A stretch of 51,993 bases of DNA. Source: Gamarada debralockiae. Its lineage: Eukaryota > Ascomycota > Leotiomycetes > Helotiales > Hyphodiscaceae. The stretch covers positions 1-51,993 of the forward strand of contig NXFV01000944.1 of assembly GCA_002803225.1 (NCBI GenBank), read 5' to 3'. A program made the translations under genes and the position numbers. Of the stretch, positions 22,656-34,025 are shown one piece after another; the stretch's first letter is position 1, and each line of letters starts with the position of its first letter. Under the pieces are notes generated by a model, which saw only the letters and a list, made by a program, of their open reading frames with translations, did no database searches and was not told where the DNA came from.

Positions 22656-24258
22656 TTAGGCTGGGGTAGCTTTGGTTTCAGCATCATCTCCAGATGGCTT
22701 CGTATCATCTTGTGCCTGCTTTTCCTTCTCCTCCTGCGCCTTCTTTTCCCGAATGGCCTCGTTCTGGATATCCGTCTTATCTTTCTCCCACTGCCCATTT
22801 GGATCCGCAAATTGGTCTTTGATCTTCTTCATCCTCTCTTGTCGTTCTTCTTCTTCGGCTTCGCGAGCTTTCCGCTCCTGCTCCATCTCCTCCATATGAC
22901 GGATATCGTCGACACTCGGCTCGTACAAATGCCAGATTGTGTAATGTGGTAATCCAACAACCGAGAATTGCATTCGCTTCGCCATCTGCTCGAATTAGCA
23001 ATTGTAAATTAAGGGGCCTAGATTCCACCCACCTTTCCAAAACCTTCAGTCTCCGCATGCTTCTCGAAACTGAACGCAGGGAAGTGTACTCCCGATCTGA
23101 ACACCTTGGCCTTTGCCAAGATACTGACACCTCCTACACCGTCGATATCCATTTCCATGTCTGGATCTCCGTAAGGATCCCGCAGATACGCAAGATGCGG
23201 TCTCCATGTTGCATACTCTGCGTAACCTTCAACAATGACTGCATCTTCGTCCAGAGTGTCTGCCAATGCCAACGCGGTTTCAGATTCTTGCCACGAGTTC
23301 AAGTCGTATGGTTGTTCACCTCCAAGCCAATCCGGAAGTGGTCGCCAGACATCTGCGAGGGGTTAGCTATGTTAATACTTGAATAATTTGGTGGGAACTC
23401 ACTCGGCACGATCACATCCTTGTTGTGACGCATGAGATCTTCTAGGATCGTAAATGGTGCTGTTTCAACATCCACGTCCCTCCAATAAACCCAACTATGG
23501 TATGGTCGTAATGCTGCACTCAATAACCAATTTCTCGCCTGGGCCATCAATTTTCTTCTGCTTGCCTGCGCAGCAAAGCCGTGTCGACTCTCAACATCCT
23601 GATTGACCTTTTGTCCGAAATCCTTCTCGATGATCGAAATCTCTCCATAAGGCTGCTTTGGATCCTCGTCCGCTTGAAGGGCTTCGAGGAGTTCTGAAAG
23701 TAGTGGTAATGTCCTGTCCTTCGAGTCTGAGACTAGGAATGCGAGATCGATGAGATGGTGAGGATATGTGAAATTTCGAAGGTGTGCGAAGAACATTCGG
23801 AGATGGGATTCAGCGTCTCTCAGGGGCGCACAGAGCAAAATTCTCTCTTCCCTCTCCCATCCCCTAGCTGTTCCCTGAACATTTGACAGATCATAATATC
23901 GCACAGTCTCAAGTTGGAAGTCTTCGCTCGAAGAAAGGAGGCCCAATGAAAGGACTGGAAGTATGGAGGCACCGGGCCATAGGAAGAATCCGAATAGTGT
24001 AGCAATTATTAAAACGATTGAAAGCCGGACGAGAAGTTGTCGCCGCCGTCGGAACGCTGATGATCTTGGTTGGAACCTGATGGCACAAATGGTCAGTATC
24101 TCTCCTGACATGGCGTGTGAGGATTGTAGGGGAGGAATTTACTTATGAGGAGATATGGAATACGTTTCGCTCTTCGATCGAGGGTATCCATTAAAGGCGC
24201 TCGCGTGATGCCGTGGCATCATCTTCGGCGAAGATGACGATGCATATGAGGGCAACAT
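22656..24258 (-). CDS. Mannan polymerase subunit, Anp1/Mnn9/Van1 family
   Basis: Golgi type II membrane glycosyltransferase that extends the alpha-1,6-mannan backbone of N-glycans. Four exons: 24143-24258, 23403-24076, 23033-23352, 22656-22985 (479 aa). A short basic cytosolic tail with FRRRRQLLVRL precedes one membrane anchor (about 52-78). The lumenal domain has RILLCAPLRDAESHLRMFFA, the DXD-type metal site in WVYWRDVDVETAP (about 238), WRPLPDWLGGEQPYDLNSW, DGVGGVSILAKAKVFRSGVH and FPAFSFEKHAETEGFGKMAK. After VGLPHYTIWHLYEP comes a long Glu/Lys/Arg-rich coiled-coil tail. The splice join at 23403/23352 gives VPN-VWRP, as expected. By my memory of the motifs it is nearest to Van1 among the three paralogues, but I cannot decide without alignment. 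The start at MLPSYA was chosen because the sequence 5' of it has weak protein character. Confidence 0.9.
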
Positions 24259-26385
24259 TCGAAAGGCTGAGGTCGGACGAGAATTGGAGAGTGAATGGTC
24301 GACAATTTCGAAATCGAGACTTTTGGCGACTTTGTCCTCAGCCCCCTGGCAAGTCGCGACCAGGATGGGTGTTTGTTGAATTCTCAAGCAGCTTCGTTTG
24401 ACCTTATTCGAAGAATCGTATTGAAGGCATAAAGCTCATCTGTGTTAGATCCCTATGCTTCGACAATTGTAGGCAGATCAAGGCGGGCATAGATGTTGCA
24501 AAATGCAGCAGAATACTGTTGTACTTAAAAGATGCACAACGCTCGCTAACAAATCTATTTCGAACTTCAAACAAGCGCTAATCGCCACCGGACTATCGCG
24601 CTTGATGCCTCCTTACCAGCGAATCTGCAGCCTCAAAGTCGACGATTGTACAATTCGGCCTATGTGGATGAGAAATAAAAGTTTCAAAAGTTCACCCAAA
24701 TTCCCATCCTGCAAGCTTTCGGATTCTGTTAAGTCTCCAAATTGGGTCGCATTTGTCACTTATTCAGCACCCATCCACGTCAGCGGAAATTTTGAGTAAA
24801 CGAATTCAGCTCGTGATTGATATTGATTACTGCAGCTTATAACCACCCTTGTCAACCTATGAAATTTAAGAACTCGTGTTCTCGTATGCTTCTCCAGCTC
24901 TGCCACTTGTAAAGAGATTTGGTAATAATTTTCAACCTTCTTACCTATCTAAATTCCACAAAATTCGAAGCCTTTGCCCTTCCAACTAGTCTTTCTCAAA
25001 GCCACAGCCATCAACAATCCACCTTTTAACCTAGATCGAATGCCGGTCCCGCCAAGAAACAGAAACGTGAACCTTTATCAAGTCCAGCATTAATTCTCCA
25101 ATTGAAAAGAATCTGCTGTTGAAAGAGATGCCTCTGCCACCAGTAACGGGCACGCTCGCTAGGTATGGTACTATTCTTGGAGTCCAACTTCATGGTTCAA
25201 AGGCGGTCGCGATGCTGGTGAAAGATCTGTGAAGACACAAGTCAGCACCTGCATAGCAAGTATTATCCAGAGCTTTTGCGAATAGAATCTTGCTCAGAAA
25301 AGCCGGGTTAATCAGGCACCCCAGCCGGCCCCATGTCTCCACATTACATAACGTACTGCAGCGATCTGAAGCTCTGAAACGACAACTCCACAACCTATCA
25401 TCCCAATCCGTAAGGACCAGTCCGGTATAGGGAGCGTAATTCGGCCGTGACGCGTCAGGGAATGGATAAGCTGGTTGTCATCAGGGCAAAGTATGAATGT
25501 AACAAAATGTAACGCAGTACCTTTTGACAGTCGCAATCGAGGACCCGAAGTGTGGACCTAGGGTTGATAATCGTCAGTTAAAATCCCATGAAGTGGAGCA
25601 AAGAAGATTGAAGATTGAAGTATTGTATCAGAAAATTTTTGGTATTTTGGTTGTCATCAAGGAGTTCAGAAGCAGAACTGATTAATTTTTTTTTTTCATC
25701 ATGAAAACATGGGACCGACTTGAAGAAGTTTTGCAGAACATACTGAGTATTAAATTGAGAACTGGAATTGCACGAGTGCGTAGGTTGGCTTCAAGTTCTC
25801 GTGGCTCGAGTCGCATCCAACATCGTCAGTCTGGCTCTTGGTTTCAGATTCGTCCTGTCTGTTGTACCGGTCAGCGCTTGGATCACCAAGAGGTAACAGA
25901 TGGTGTGGATATAGAATGTGCTTCAGATGGTGATGCATGTTCGTTCAGTGGCTCAGGAGATCGCCGAGAACTGTTGTGAAGGAAATCATCAGGAGCAAGA
26001 GAGGAGGGGAAGCAGAAAGGACGAGACTCACAAATCAAACAATGAGTAAAGTGGAGGCTACATATTAGCAAGTAAACAAAAAAGGACATCAATTGGCCCC
26101 CGGCTCTTCAACATCCTCTGGTGGGCGCGCGGAAAAATTCCACGGTGTTGTTGAAGGTGTTGATGAAGGTGTTGAATGATTGTGGGAATCGCTTCTTGCT
26201 GGAAGATTTTTCGGCTTTTGAGCTTGAAGCGCGGCAAAGCTCGGACTAGGGCGGTTCGTTGCCTGACTTTAGGCGCGGACCAATCAAGTTTCCAAAGCAA
26301 CTTTTTATTTTGGGAACTGATCTTGCGATAAACTCCAGTCAGGAATGGAGACCGGCTTCCAGAATCCCATACCTTTCACTCCAAA
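24259..26385. other. 2.1-kb intergenic region with a T11 tract and a short tandem repeat
   Basis: Divergent spacer between the mannosyltransferase (-) and MTR3 (+). No protein or RNA gene I can support. It holds a run of 11 T at 25686-25696 and an imperfect 12-nt tandem repeat, GGTGTTGNTGAA, at 26144-26176 (two full units and one partial). Confidence 0.45.
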
Positions 26386-27387
26386 ATGAACGATCGAAGG
26401 AGGATCAATGGGCCTTCAGGTGGGACCGCAGCTCCAGTCTACTCGAAATACCTCTCCAAAGACACCAAAGAGCTTTCTGAGAGACCTGCCAGAACAAGAA
26501 AACCAAATGTTCTGCGGAAAATGTGTATGTACAACTCGCCCAGACCTTCTTACTGTTGCTAATTTCTTAAAGTCCTGAAGACGGGCGTCACACCCTCAGC
26601 ATCAGGATCGGCATATCTCGAACTCGAAGCCTCCAAATCCCCCAACGTCAAGTCTCCCGGCCTGGCATCTCTCTCCACCTCTGGCTTGAAACTCACATGC
26701 ACTGTTCATGGTCCTCGCCCATTACCGAAATCCGCGCCATTCTCGCCGCACATCATCCTCACTACACACGTCAAATACGCGCCGTTTGCAACAAGAAAGA
26801 GGAGAGGATATCTCCGAGATACGAGTGAGAGGGATCTGGGCGTACATCTAGAGACTGCATTACGAGGAGTTATAATTGGAGACCGATGGCCAAAGAGTGG
26901 AGTGGAAGTCATTATCACGATTCTAGAAGGCGAGGAAGACCAATGGTGGGGCGACGATGTTGGACGTGGAACTATGAGTGCCGGAGAATGGGGCATGATG
27001 AGTGTTCTCAGTGGCTGCATAACTGTTGCTTCAGCTGCTATTGCAGATGCAGGAATTGACTGCGTAGATGTGGTTTCTGGAGGAGTTGCTGCTGTCGTCA
27101 AGGGATCTGGAGGTCAAGGAAAGCAATCTACGATGCTGGTCCTGGATCCAGTCCCATCTGAGCATCAGGAGATTCTTGCTGCAGGTGTCGTGGCATACCT
27201 ACCTGGTCGAGACGAGATCACAGATCTTTGGGTTAAGGGAGATATTGGGCACGAAAATCAGAAGTCTTCGAAGCCGAATTCTTCATATGAGGATCTGGCG
27301 GATAATGCTGTTCAGGCGGCGTTAGGGGCACATAGGGTGCTGATTGGGGCGTTGAAAGAAACGGCAGATATGAAGATGAGGCGATGA
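26386..27387 (+). CDS. MTR3: Exosome complex subunit MTR3 (RNase PH-like)
   Basis: Structural RNase PH-fold subunit of the nine-membered ring of the RNA exosome, which degrades and trims RNA in nucleus and cytosol. Exons 26386-26524 and 26573-27387 (317 aa); the 48-nt intron joins KM-F-LKTGV. The N-terminus MNDRRRINGPSGGTAAPVY is typical of Mtr3. The core includes GLKLTCTVHGPRPLPKS, ERDLGVHLETALRGVI, GVEVIITILEG, then a glycine-rich helical segment ending AADAGIDCVDVVSGGVAAV, and a C-terminal helix DNAVQAALGAHRVLIGALKE. Like other eukaryotic ring subunits it should be catalytically inactive, the activity coming from Rrp44 and Rrp6. Confidence comes from the order of these motifs. Confidence 0.88.
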
Positions 27388-27938
27388 CAAGAGTTCTGAT
27401 GATTGTCTTGTTTAAAAGGATTGGCGTTGGTGTACGAAAATAGAGAGGTGCATAGCATTGGAGGTCTTGGAATGGCGTTGGGTGATCTCTAACGGATCTG
27501 GCAGCTTGTTTTGTTATTCACAGAATAAGAACCGGCCTCTGAGGTGTTGAATTACAGAACGGATTTTAAGGGCATCTCGCATAGGGCATGCATGAACCCT
27601 TCGACATTCCTTTTTCAAATATGAACCCGTGTGAGAGCGATTTGCGTCCTGGCTGTACAGTCTTCAACGTTTGAGGCAAGCTGCGTCAAGACCTGTTTGC
27701 TACAACTGTAGTTCTTTTCTTTAGTTCCAGTAGCCATAAAAGTAAACCAACCTTCTTGTTTCTTCTGATGCTCTATATTTTCAATCTCTACTTCAACGTC
27801 TCTGGAATAGAACAGCACCATACAATTCCAAACTATTCAACCATCCTCCAATTCCTGGACTTTCATCTTATCCCTCCATCGTTCTCAACAAGCAATTAGC
27901 CCTCCTGTCAACCATCCATCAGCCAAGAAGGTCTCAAA
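27388..27938. other. Intergenic region
   Basis: About 550 nt between MTR3 and the Myb-like gene (both +). Pyrimidine-rich leader sequence directly before 27939; nothing else recognised. Confidence 0.45.
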
Positions 27939-28896
27939 ATGCCCTCCAGGATTCAACTCGACGAGAACCTGTGGTTCCTCTACATCTGCCTCCAGAAGTC
28001 AGACCTGAAGACTGTTCGTCTCTCCTTTCCCCTGCTCACCGACACACCTCATAACCACCTCTACCCCCACCCTCTGTCCTCCAGCTTCTATCTCTCATCA
28101 CCCACACGTCTCCGCCCTCCCTTCTTCTCCACACCAATCCGCTAAACCATACAAACCACAGATCGATTTCACAGCTGTAGGCGAATCCACAAACCTCAAG
28201 CCACCTGCCGCACGAATGCGCTACACCCGTCTCCGACGACAGATCGAGTCCGGAACTCTGATTGGTACGCACGGCACACCTTTTACCGGTTCCGCAGACA
28301 AGATCTTCGACGCTTCTGCGAAGAGAAAGTGCAGAACGAACAATATCAAGAAAAGCAGTGAGGAATCGCTGGGCCGAAAAGGGAGGGGAAAGAGTGGTGA
28401 GAGGGGAGTAGGTATTAGTGATGGAAAAGAGAAGGAGAATGGAAGAGAGACTGGGAGGAAGATGGGTAGGTGTATGGGCAATAGGGATGGAAAATGGAAA
28501 GGGAAAGGGAAAGAGGTGAAAGTAAAGGAAGAGCAAGAAAGTGAGTTCTCCAGCACATCCAGCGATTTCGAAAATTCAGAAGACGAGATGCCTCTCGCAA
28601 AACTACGCAAAGTTCGACTCGGCCCATTCCAATCCTCCTCATCTTCCAAAACCTACATTAGTCCATATCCAAGTGATATGATGGCTTCAGGTGTTGGCGG
28701 TAGTGAGGTCCCGAGATCTATGGCCGGATTTGGCCTAGGAGCCGGAGAGAGTTTTGGTGGTTTGGGATCAGCGTTCCATTCGCCTGTTGGGCATGGTCTT
28801 GGGTTTGGAAATGGTAACGGTGGTATTGGTGTTGGGAGAGGGGGAGATGTGGATTGGGCAAGGTGGCAGAATCACTTTGGTGGTGGGAGGGCATGA
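27939..28896 (+). CDS. Fungal Myb-like DNA-binding domain protein
   Basis: Exons 27939-28013 and 28162-28896 (269 aa), joined across a 148-nt intron. The first 65 residues form a helix-turn-helix of the fungal Myb-like type: DENLWFLYICLQKSDLKT, IDFTAVGESTNLKPPAARMR and YTRLRRQIESGTLIGTHGTP. The intron lies between the first and second helix, a common position in my memory of this family. The rest is disordered: a Lys/Arg/Gly/Glu-rich basic stretch (about 105-160) with possible nuclear import signals, a Ser/acidic patch (SSTSSDFENSEDEMPLAKL) and a Gly-rich tail. Probable chromatin or transcription role, targets unknown. The basic stretch is encoded by strongly purine-rich DNA while the intron is strongly pyrimidine-rich. 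Confidence 0.78.
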
Positions 28897-29201
28897 AGGG
28901 CTCGCTTTGAAGTTGATGAACGACTGAACGAGGGGTTTTGTGGATGAATTTGTCGTTCACGAGCTCTCACTGCTTGAACAACAGGACAGAGGGAGGATGG
29001 AGGGAGTGATGTACGCAATATGCACTATGTACTCATAGCCTACGATCCTTCTCTCATGTGCATCCTATTGCAAATATTTGCAATGCCAAGATACTCTAAC
29101 TAGCAATACACAATGCACAAATCAACAAATCAATGCTGCCCGCTAAGTTCCTCCCATGATGCTGCCGAACTCCGCGCCCAAATGTTCCAATAGTAAGTAG
29201 C
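28897..29201. other. Convergent spacer
   Basis: About 300 nt of AT-rich 3' space between the Myb-like gene (+) and the RING gene (-). No gene seen. Confidence 0.45.
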
Positions 29202-32200
29202 TCAAGGCACAAAAACCCTCGAGAAGCTCGCTACGTCCCTTCTGCAGCAGACACATTTATCGAAATTGTTCATCGCAAGCGTGACTCTGCAATCATCGCA
29301 AAGACTCAAGCACCGACAAGGCCAAACGATAATGCTGCGCGGTGAACTCTGGCACACCACACATTGCGGGCCTGTCTCGCCCATTCCAGAAGCGCCTCTG
29401 GCCCAGGATGTAGGTTGGCTTGAAGAAGCAGCTTTTCGGAATTCTCGGCGTGTGATGAGAAGATGTTCCAGGACTTGTGCTTCTTCCTCCAGTGTCAGTT
29501 TTCCTGTGGATGAGGAGACAAAGTTCGTTGGTCTGTGACGAGTTGAGGTTAGGACTTTGGCTCGTTCGCGCTGTGTGAGATCCCGGTATCGAGAGCGTGT
29601 TATGATATTGTCGCTTGCGAGATGAGCGGCTAGGGTTTGGGCTTCAGCTCGCTGTTCTGGTGTCTTTGGGTGTAATAGTTGAGCGAGATCTCTAGGGCTG
29701 AGAGTGGTGTCGAGGACAGGAGTAGACTCTCTGGAGAATTGTGGTGAGTGTTGAGTAGGCGTTCTTCGTCCGTCATCATTCTCATCAGACTCCCAATCCT
29801 GCTCATTGGTAGTCGTCGACGAGAAGGATAAAACGCTGGTAATATCTTCCTCCATCTCCTTTTGATCTGGAGTAAAGTTTCCACTTCCATCATCGCTGCC
29901 CCACCAACCTCCACTGAGCCACCAACCGTAGAGATTCTCATCCAGCTTCTTCTCTTCAGCGTCATTCCATGGCGTCTCGCTATTGCTATTTCGCAGACGA
30001 TTTCTCATTTCTGCTTCAACATCGACGTGCTCGTCCTTCGGCAAGGTCAACTCGCCATCAATGCTCAACAACCAGAAATTTAATGAATCTGGGTCGGTGC
30101 TGTCTTGTCTCTTTGTCTCCGATGGACTCGTCTTTGGTCTCCGTACCAACCATAGGAGCCATCGTGGGCGGGTCTGCAGTCCGATCTTGGCTAAGAATTT
30201 GAGGACCAAGGAAGCCCACCAGCTGAGGAGCAGTCTGTTGATACCCAAGAAGAACTCCAATGCCATGATCCATCTGCCACTCCGCTCTGTTGCACCCACT
30301 CCATCCCGGATCGCTCGTTCATGGCCTTTCACCTTGGATACTTTCTGTGCTGTCATCTCTCTTGCATATCCACTGTTCGATTTCTGAAGCAGATCCATCG
30401 GCTGATCTTTCGCTGCAACGAGACCGATGTTGTCGGCTAACCCGTCACTTGAATGCGAATCGATATCGTAAGCTCTAAAACTGGGACCAAGCCATTGAGC
30501 TCCAACTTGCTCAATTTCTCGTAATCGGTCTTCTTCCAACCAAGTCCGTTCCTTCACTGTAACGCCTTGGCTCTCGTTCAAGTAAACTGCTTCACTTGCC
30601 ATCGTCATCACACTGAATCCCGTCCTCAATAAGGCCGTATAGAAATCCATATGCATGGTGATTCGAATGCTTGATAGCGGAACATTCGCCTGCATGTTCT
30701 GATGTGCCGCAACGAGTCGCCGCATGAAGGACGACCGCTGCTGCTGAGACTCGTCTGGCTCGAGCTCTTGAGGTCCATCGCGGATATCAGGGGGAGCAAG
30801 CGCTGACAGGACCAAAGCAGCCCCATAGATGATCGAACAAGCAATGATTCCGCAAAGTACAAGTACGTGAGGAATAAATCCAACGATACAAACCGTAGGA
30901 AATCTCAAAAGACTCTGATTGGGAAGGTCATCAAGCGTAAATGTCGAAATGCTCCACACAATGACACCCATGAAGGCGAGACCCCAAAAACCCGTGTTGA
31001 TGAGCCGTAGACGTCCCTGGAGATTGAACACAGCAAGAATATGGCTTGTAAGATGATTCATGGCAGATAAGAACCCCACAAGTAGTACTTCTGGTGTGGT
31101 GTTGACTCTGTTCATAATCATCGCCCGTGTGATAGCAATATGGGTGCCTTCAGAGGTGGAGTTCGAAACGGTCCGAGCAATCTTCGTGCCCCCAAAGGAG
31201 CCCCATCCGATTTGTGCCCCTATGGCCGCATCAGCTTCAGCAAAGGCTAGGGAGTGCTCAAAAAGAGTCATTCCTGTCTCCGCAGCAACTGGGCGACCCT
31301 GAACAGCACAAGATATTGTCTCCACTAACTGGCTTAGACTAAAAGTCTGGAATAGAGGCCAGAGACGTGATAGGGAGCCGACCAGTTCTGGGGAGGGCAT
31401 TTCTCCGTTGGAAGTCATCTTGGCTATCTCTTCATCATAGACAGGTGGTATCATTCGTACAGCCACGCAGGAATCCTCATCTGTCGCTCCGAACAGGAGC
31501 GCGGAGCTGATTGTATGTAGTGGTCCTCCATTCTGTGTAAACATCAGGTCCGAAGATTTCGAAGCATTCCCCCATCGCAGCAGACCGAAGTCGGGAGAAG
31601 TCTGACATTGTATCGATTGTAGTAGTGATCGAGCCTGAATGAGTAGGAGGACTATCGGGGCGAGTCGTAACAAAATCCGTACTTTCCAAGGCAAGCTCAG
31701 GTTTCGCCGTGTAGAAGCATAGATGTGTGTGCGGTTGAGAACGATGGCCATGATTATGCAGCACAAAGCCCATTTGCTCGTTGCATAACTGAAAACGCTC
31801 CCCAGGCTTCTTGCACCCTCCAGCGTGAATCGATTGGCAAGACTACCGGCTTGATCATCAACCTCCACCAGCATTTCCGTCCCTGCTTGTGCCATCTGCT
31901 CGAATCCTCCTGCCCCAGCAGCAGCTGTAGTCGCTGCGTCGATTATGCCAGCGCCGGTGGCTTCGGGTATGATTCGTTGTCCCATCCGCACGCCAAAGAT
32001 GTTGTCAACAGCTTCCGGGACTGCGAGAAAGGATCCAAGCTTCATGAACATCCGTGGGCCTGCGAGAGCCAGATCTTTGGCGGAGGGAACATATTGCGTG
32101 ACATTCACTGAGCTCCAATTCCCAGCCCAGGAGCCAATGTCGAATCTTCCTGTGGTGTCCACTATCATGTCAGCCATGTTGTCGTTTGCGATTGAATGAT

Positions 32201-32219
32201 GTCGTGGGGATGTCGTCAA
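29202..32219 (-). CDS. Multi-membrane-spanning RING protein, Asi1/Asi3-like ubiquitin ligase
   Basis: Single-exon gene, 1005 aa. The protein has several hydrophobic helices (about residues 157-175, 185-205, 375-395, 410-430, 445-480 and 665-690) separated by polar loops, a long acidic/Ser-rich segment (about 740-870), and a C-terminal RING-type zinc site: CVVC, then PCRCLSLCDDCR, then KCVCCRRDV (about 957-1000). The cysteine spacing without the usual histidine, together with the many membrane spans, matches the yeast Asi1/Asi3 ligases of the inner nuclear membrane, which remove misplaced membrane proteins. That comparison is my inference. A second ATG (MADMIVDTTG) 14 codons downstream is an alternative start. 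Same strand as Sen34, 427 nt downstream of it. Confidence 0.82.
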   Translation of the reverse strand: MTTSPRHHSIANDNMADMIVDTTGRFDIGSWAGNWSSVNVTQYVPSAKDLALAGPRMFMKLGSFLAVPEAVDNIFGVRMGQRIIPEATGAGIIDAATTAAAGAGGFEQMAQAGTEMLVEVDDQAGSLANRFTLEGARSLGSVFSYATSKWALCCIIMAIVLNRTHIYASTRRNLSLPWKVRILLRLAPIVLLLIQARSLLQSIQCQTSPDFGLLRWGNASKSSDLMFTQNGGPLHTISSALLFGATDEDSCVAVRMIPPVYDEEIAKMTSNGEMPSPELVGSLSRLWPLFQTFSLSQLVETISCAVQGRPVAAETGMTLFEHSLAFAEADAAIGAQIGWGSFGGTKIARTVSNSTSEGTHIAITRAMIMNRVNTTPEVLLVGFLSAMNHLTSHILAVFNLQGRLRLINTGFWGLAFMGVIVWSISTFTLDDLPNQSLLRFPTVCIVGFIPHVLVLCGIIACSIIYGAALVLSALAPPDIRDGPQELEPDESQQQRSSFMRRLVAAHQNMQANVPLSSIRITMHMDFYTALLRTGFSVMTMASEAVYLNESQGVTVKERTWLEEDRLREIEQVGAQWLGPSFRAYDIDSHSSDGLADNIGLVAAKDQPMDLLQKSNSGYAREMTAQKVSKVKGHERAIRDGVGATERSGRWIMALEFFLGINRLLLSWWASLVLKFLAKIGLQTRPRWLLWLVRRPKTSPSETKRQDSTDPDSLNFWLLSIDGELTLPKDEHVDVEAEMRNRLRNSNSETPWNDAEEKKLDENLYGWWLSGGWWGSDDGSGNFTPDQKEMEEDITSVLSFSSTTTNEQDWESDENDDGRRTPTQHSPQFSRESTPVLDTTLSPRDLAQLLHPKTPEQRAEAQTLAAHLASDNIITRSRYRDLTQRERAKVLTSTRHRPTNFVSSSTGKLTLEEEAQVLEHLLITRREFRKAASSSQPTSWARGASGMGETGPQCVVCQSSPRSIIVWPCRCLSLCDDCRVTLAMNNFDKCVCCRRDVASFSRVFVP

Positions 32220-32646
32220 CGTGGGTCGAGTTCAAGGATCATCGGAACATTCGAATGGGAAGGAATGAGTGCGTCATCTGGAGTTAGTGGTAAACCCCAA
32301 TGAAAAATAATATTAACCTTCAACCTCGTCGTCGCGCCTTCTTTGCAAAGTAAATGACAGGTTCCAAGAACGTGGCGGTTCACTCAGATGATGCAGCAAG
32401 GCGTAAGCGTGTTTCCCCACGCAGGCTGCGAGCTACGAGCCGCGGTCTCCTACATCATCGCTCCAGCCCTTTGGAGATGTTTTCGTGTTGGAAAGGTCCT
32501 CAAATTTTATTACTGCCAATTGATTCATTTCGTTTGGATGACTTGTTCGTTCATTGCTGGGTATCTCTCTATCATAATACAACAGTACTAATCTCCTGTG
32601 TTGCTCTTCAATCACACAGATGGCTGTCAACAGATTACATCTTGTC
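32220..32646. other. Intergenic region
   Basis: About 430 nt between Sen34 and the RING gene, both minus strand. Must contain the RING gene promoter. No gene seen. Confidence 0.4.
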
Positions 32647-33552
32647 TTACATCCCACCCCACTCGATTGAGAAGGTTCTCACGCCATCACCCTCCTCTGC
32701 CTTCCTATCCTTCCCACCGATGAGGAAACCTTTCTTGACCCTTGTACCTAATCGACCGCCACCGATCAAATCAATCATAGGAACCTCTTCATCCCAATCA
32801 TAGCTAACAGCAGCGAAGTGACTGTGGAAGCGCAAGGGATCTCCAGGATACACGTTGTAATCACATCCAAACCGCAAGCCGGGCATGATGAAATAATCTT
32901 TGGAGTGGAGATGCGCGAACAAGGGGTATGAGGATGGAACGGGTGGATCTGGCTGCTGTGTGGGATTTTGCGGGAGAGATGAGGGAGAGTATGTAGTTGT
33001 GGGTGTGATGGCATAGGGCTTGCTGTTCGAAGTCAAAGTAGCGGACGATGCTGGTGAGATAGGGCGTTCGTCGTCGAAGAGTGACTCGGAAGCACCGTCT
33101 CCATCTGTGGGATCTTTCATGGCTACGCCTTCGGACGATTCCTCCCTTGACTTTCGGACAGCTTGCTTAGCAAGCGCAATCTTCTTTTTGTTTTGTGACG
33201 TTGCCTCAGCAGATCTCCGTGCCTTGAAACCTTCAGACTTGAGCGACTCCAAGTATTTGACCCTGTCCGCTCCCTTGAATGTGTTGAACCTCCCCTTGTG
33301 CCAAGCAAAATCATCGACGATGTACGCGACCTCCTTCTCGACAAGAAGCCTAGCTTCCTCCGGCATGAGCTCGACAGGAAGACCAAGGAAGATGTTCTGC
33401 TGTGGGATCTGCGGGATGCTGCCGATGAGAGTCCCGCAGATGTGGTGAGTTCTGCGAAGGTAAGTCACGACATTGATGTCGAATAGCAAATAGCGGCCGG
33501 AGAGCAGAGAGATTGGGATAGGTTCCGAGATTGAGTCGAAGGACTCGGCCAT
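32647..33552 (-). CDS. SEN34: tRNA-splicing endonuclease catalytic subunit Sen34
   Basis: One of the two nuclease subunits of the tRNA-splicing endonuclease; it cuts the 3' splice site of tRNA introns. Single exon, 301 aa. The N-terminal domain has GRYLLFDINVVTYLRRTHHI and LLVEKEVAYIVDD; a Lys/Arg-rich then Ser/Pro-rich linker follows (about 105-205). The C-terminal nuclease domain has YPLFAHLHSKDYFIMPGLRF, then DYNVYPGDPLRFHSHFAA carrying the catalytic Tyr and His, and LGTRVKKGFLIGG carrying the catalytic Lys. All three residues of the Y-H-K triad are present, so the enzyme should be active. Confidence 0.94.
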   Translation of the reverse strand: MAESFDSISEPIPISLLSGRYLLFDINVVTYLRRTHHICGTLIGSIPQIPQQNIFLGLPVELMPEEARLLVEKEVAYIVDDFAWHKGRFNTFKGADRVKYLESLKSEGFKARRSAEATSQNKKKIALAKQAVRKSREESSEGVAMKDPTDGDGASESLFDDERPISPASSATLTSNSKPYAITPTTTYSPSSLPQNPTQQPDPPVPSSYPLFAHLHSKDYFIMPGLRFGCDYNVYPGDPLRFHSHFAAVSYDWDEEVPMIDLIGGGRLGTRVKKGFLIGGKDRKAEEGDGVRTFSIEWGGM

Positions 33553-34025
33553 TGCAGTGACTGTCTATTCAGTGCTCCGGGGCTATCACTAGGGACTCCA
33601 CTGTCAGCAAGGGGTCAAGTACCAAAGCCAAAGTTGTAATAGAGTGCGAGGACGTCGATGATCAGGAATTAAAACATATATAGACATCATGCCCAGAGAA
33701 TATCTGGTGTCAGGGGATTGACAGATCGGATTTATAATCATATCGAGAAGTAGACGCGAGTATAGGAGAAGGGGAGTTTTTACCAGAAGAGCTGCCAAAT
33801 TTATAATTTGAAAAATTGTTTGTGGCAGGAAAAGAGCGAAACGAGTAAGAAGAAAAATTGAAGGCAAGCCTCGCTTAAATTTTGATGCGATGGAGCTCTC
33901 TCTCCTGACTCACATCAAAAACACATCGCAACTTGGATCCAGAAAGCGAAGCAAAGAAATCCGTTTCGTTGCAGTAGCTGAAGCAGATGACCCCGTGGAA
34001 ACTGGTATTATTTATTTGAACGACC
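33553..34025. promoter_or_regulatory. Divergent spacer SEN34 / small membrane protein gene
   Basis: About 470 nt between two divergent starts. Open frames on both strands across 33875-34222 overlap the small gene and have no protein character upstream of 34026. Confidence 0.35.
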
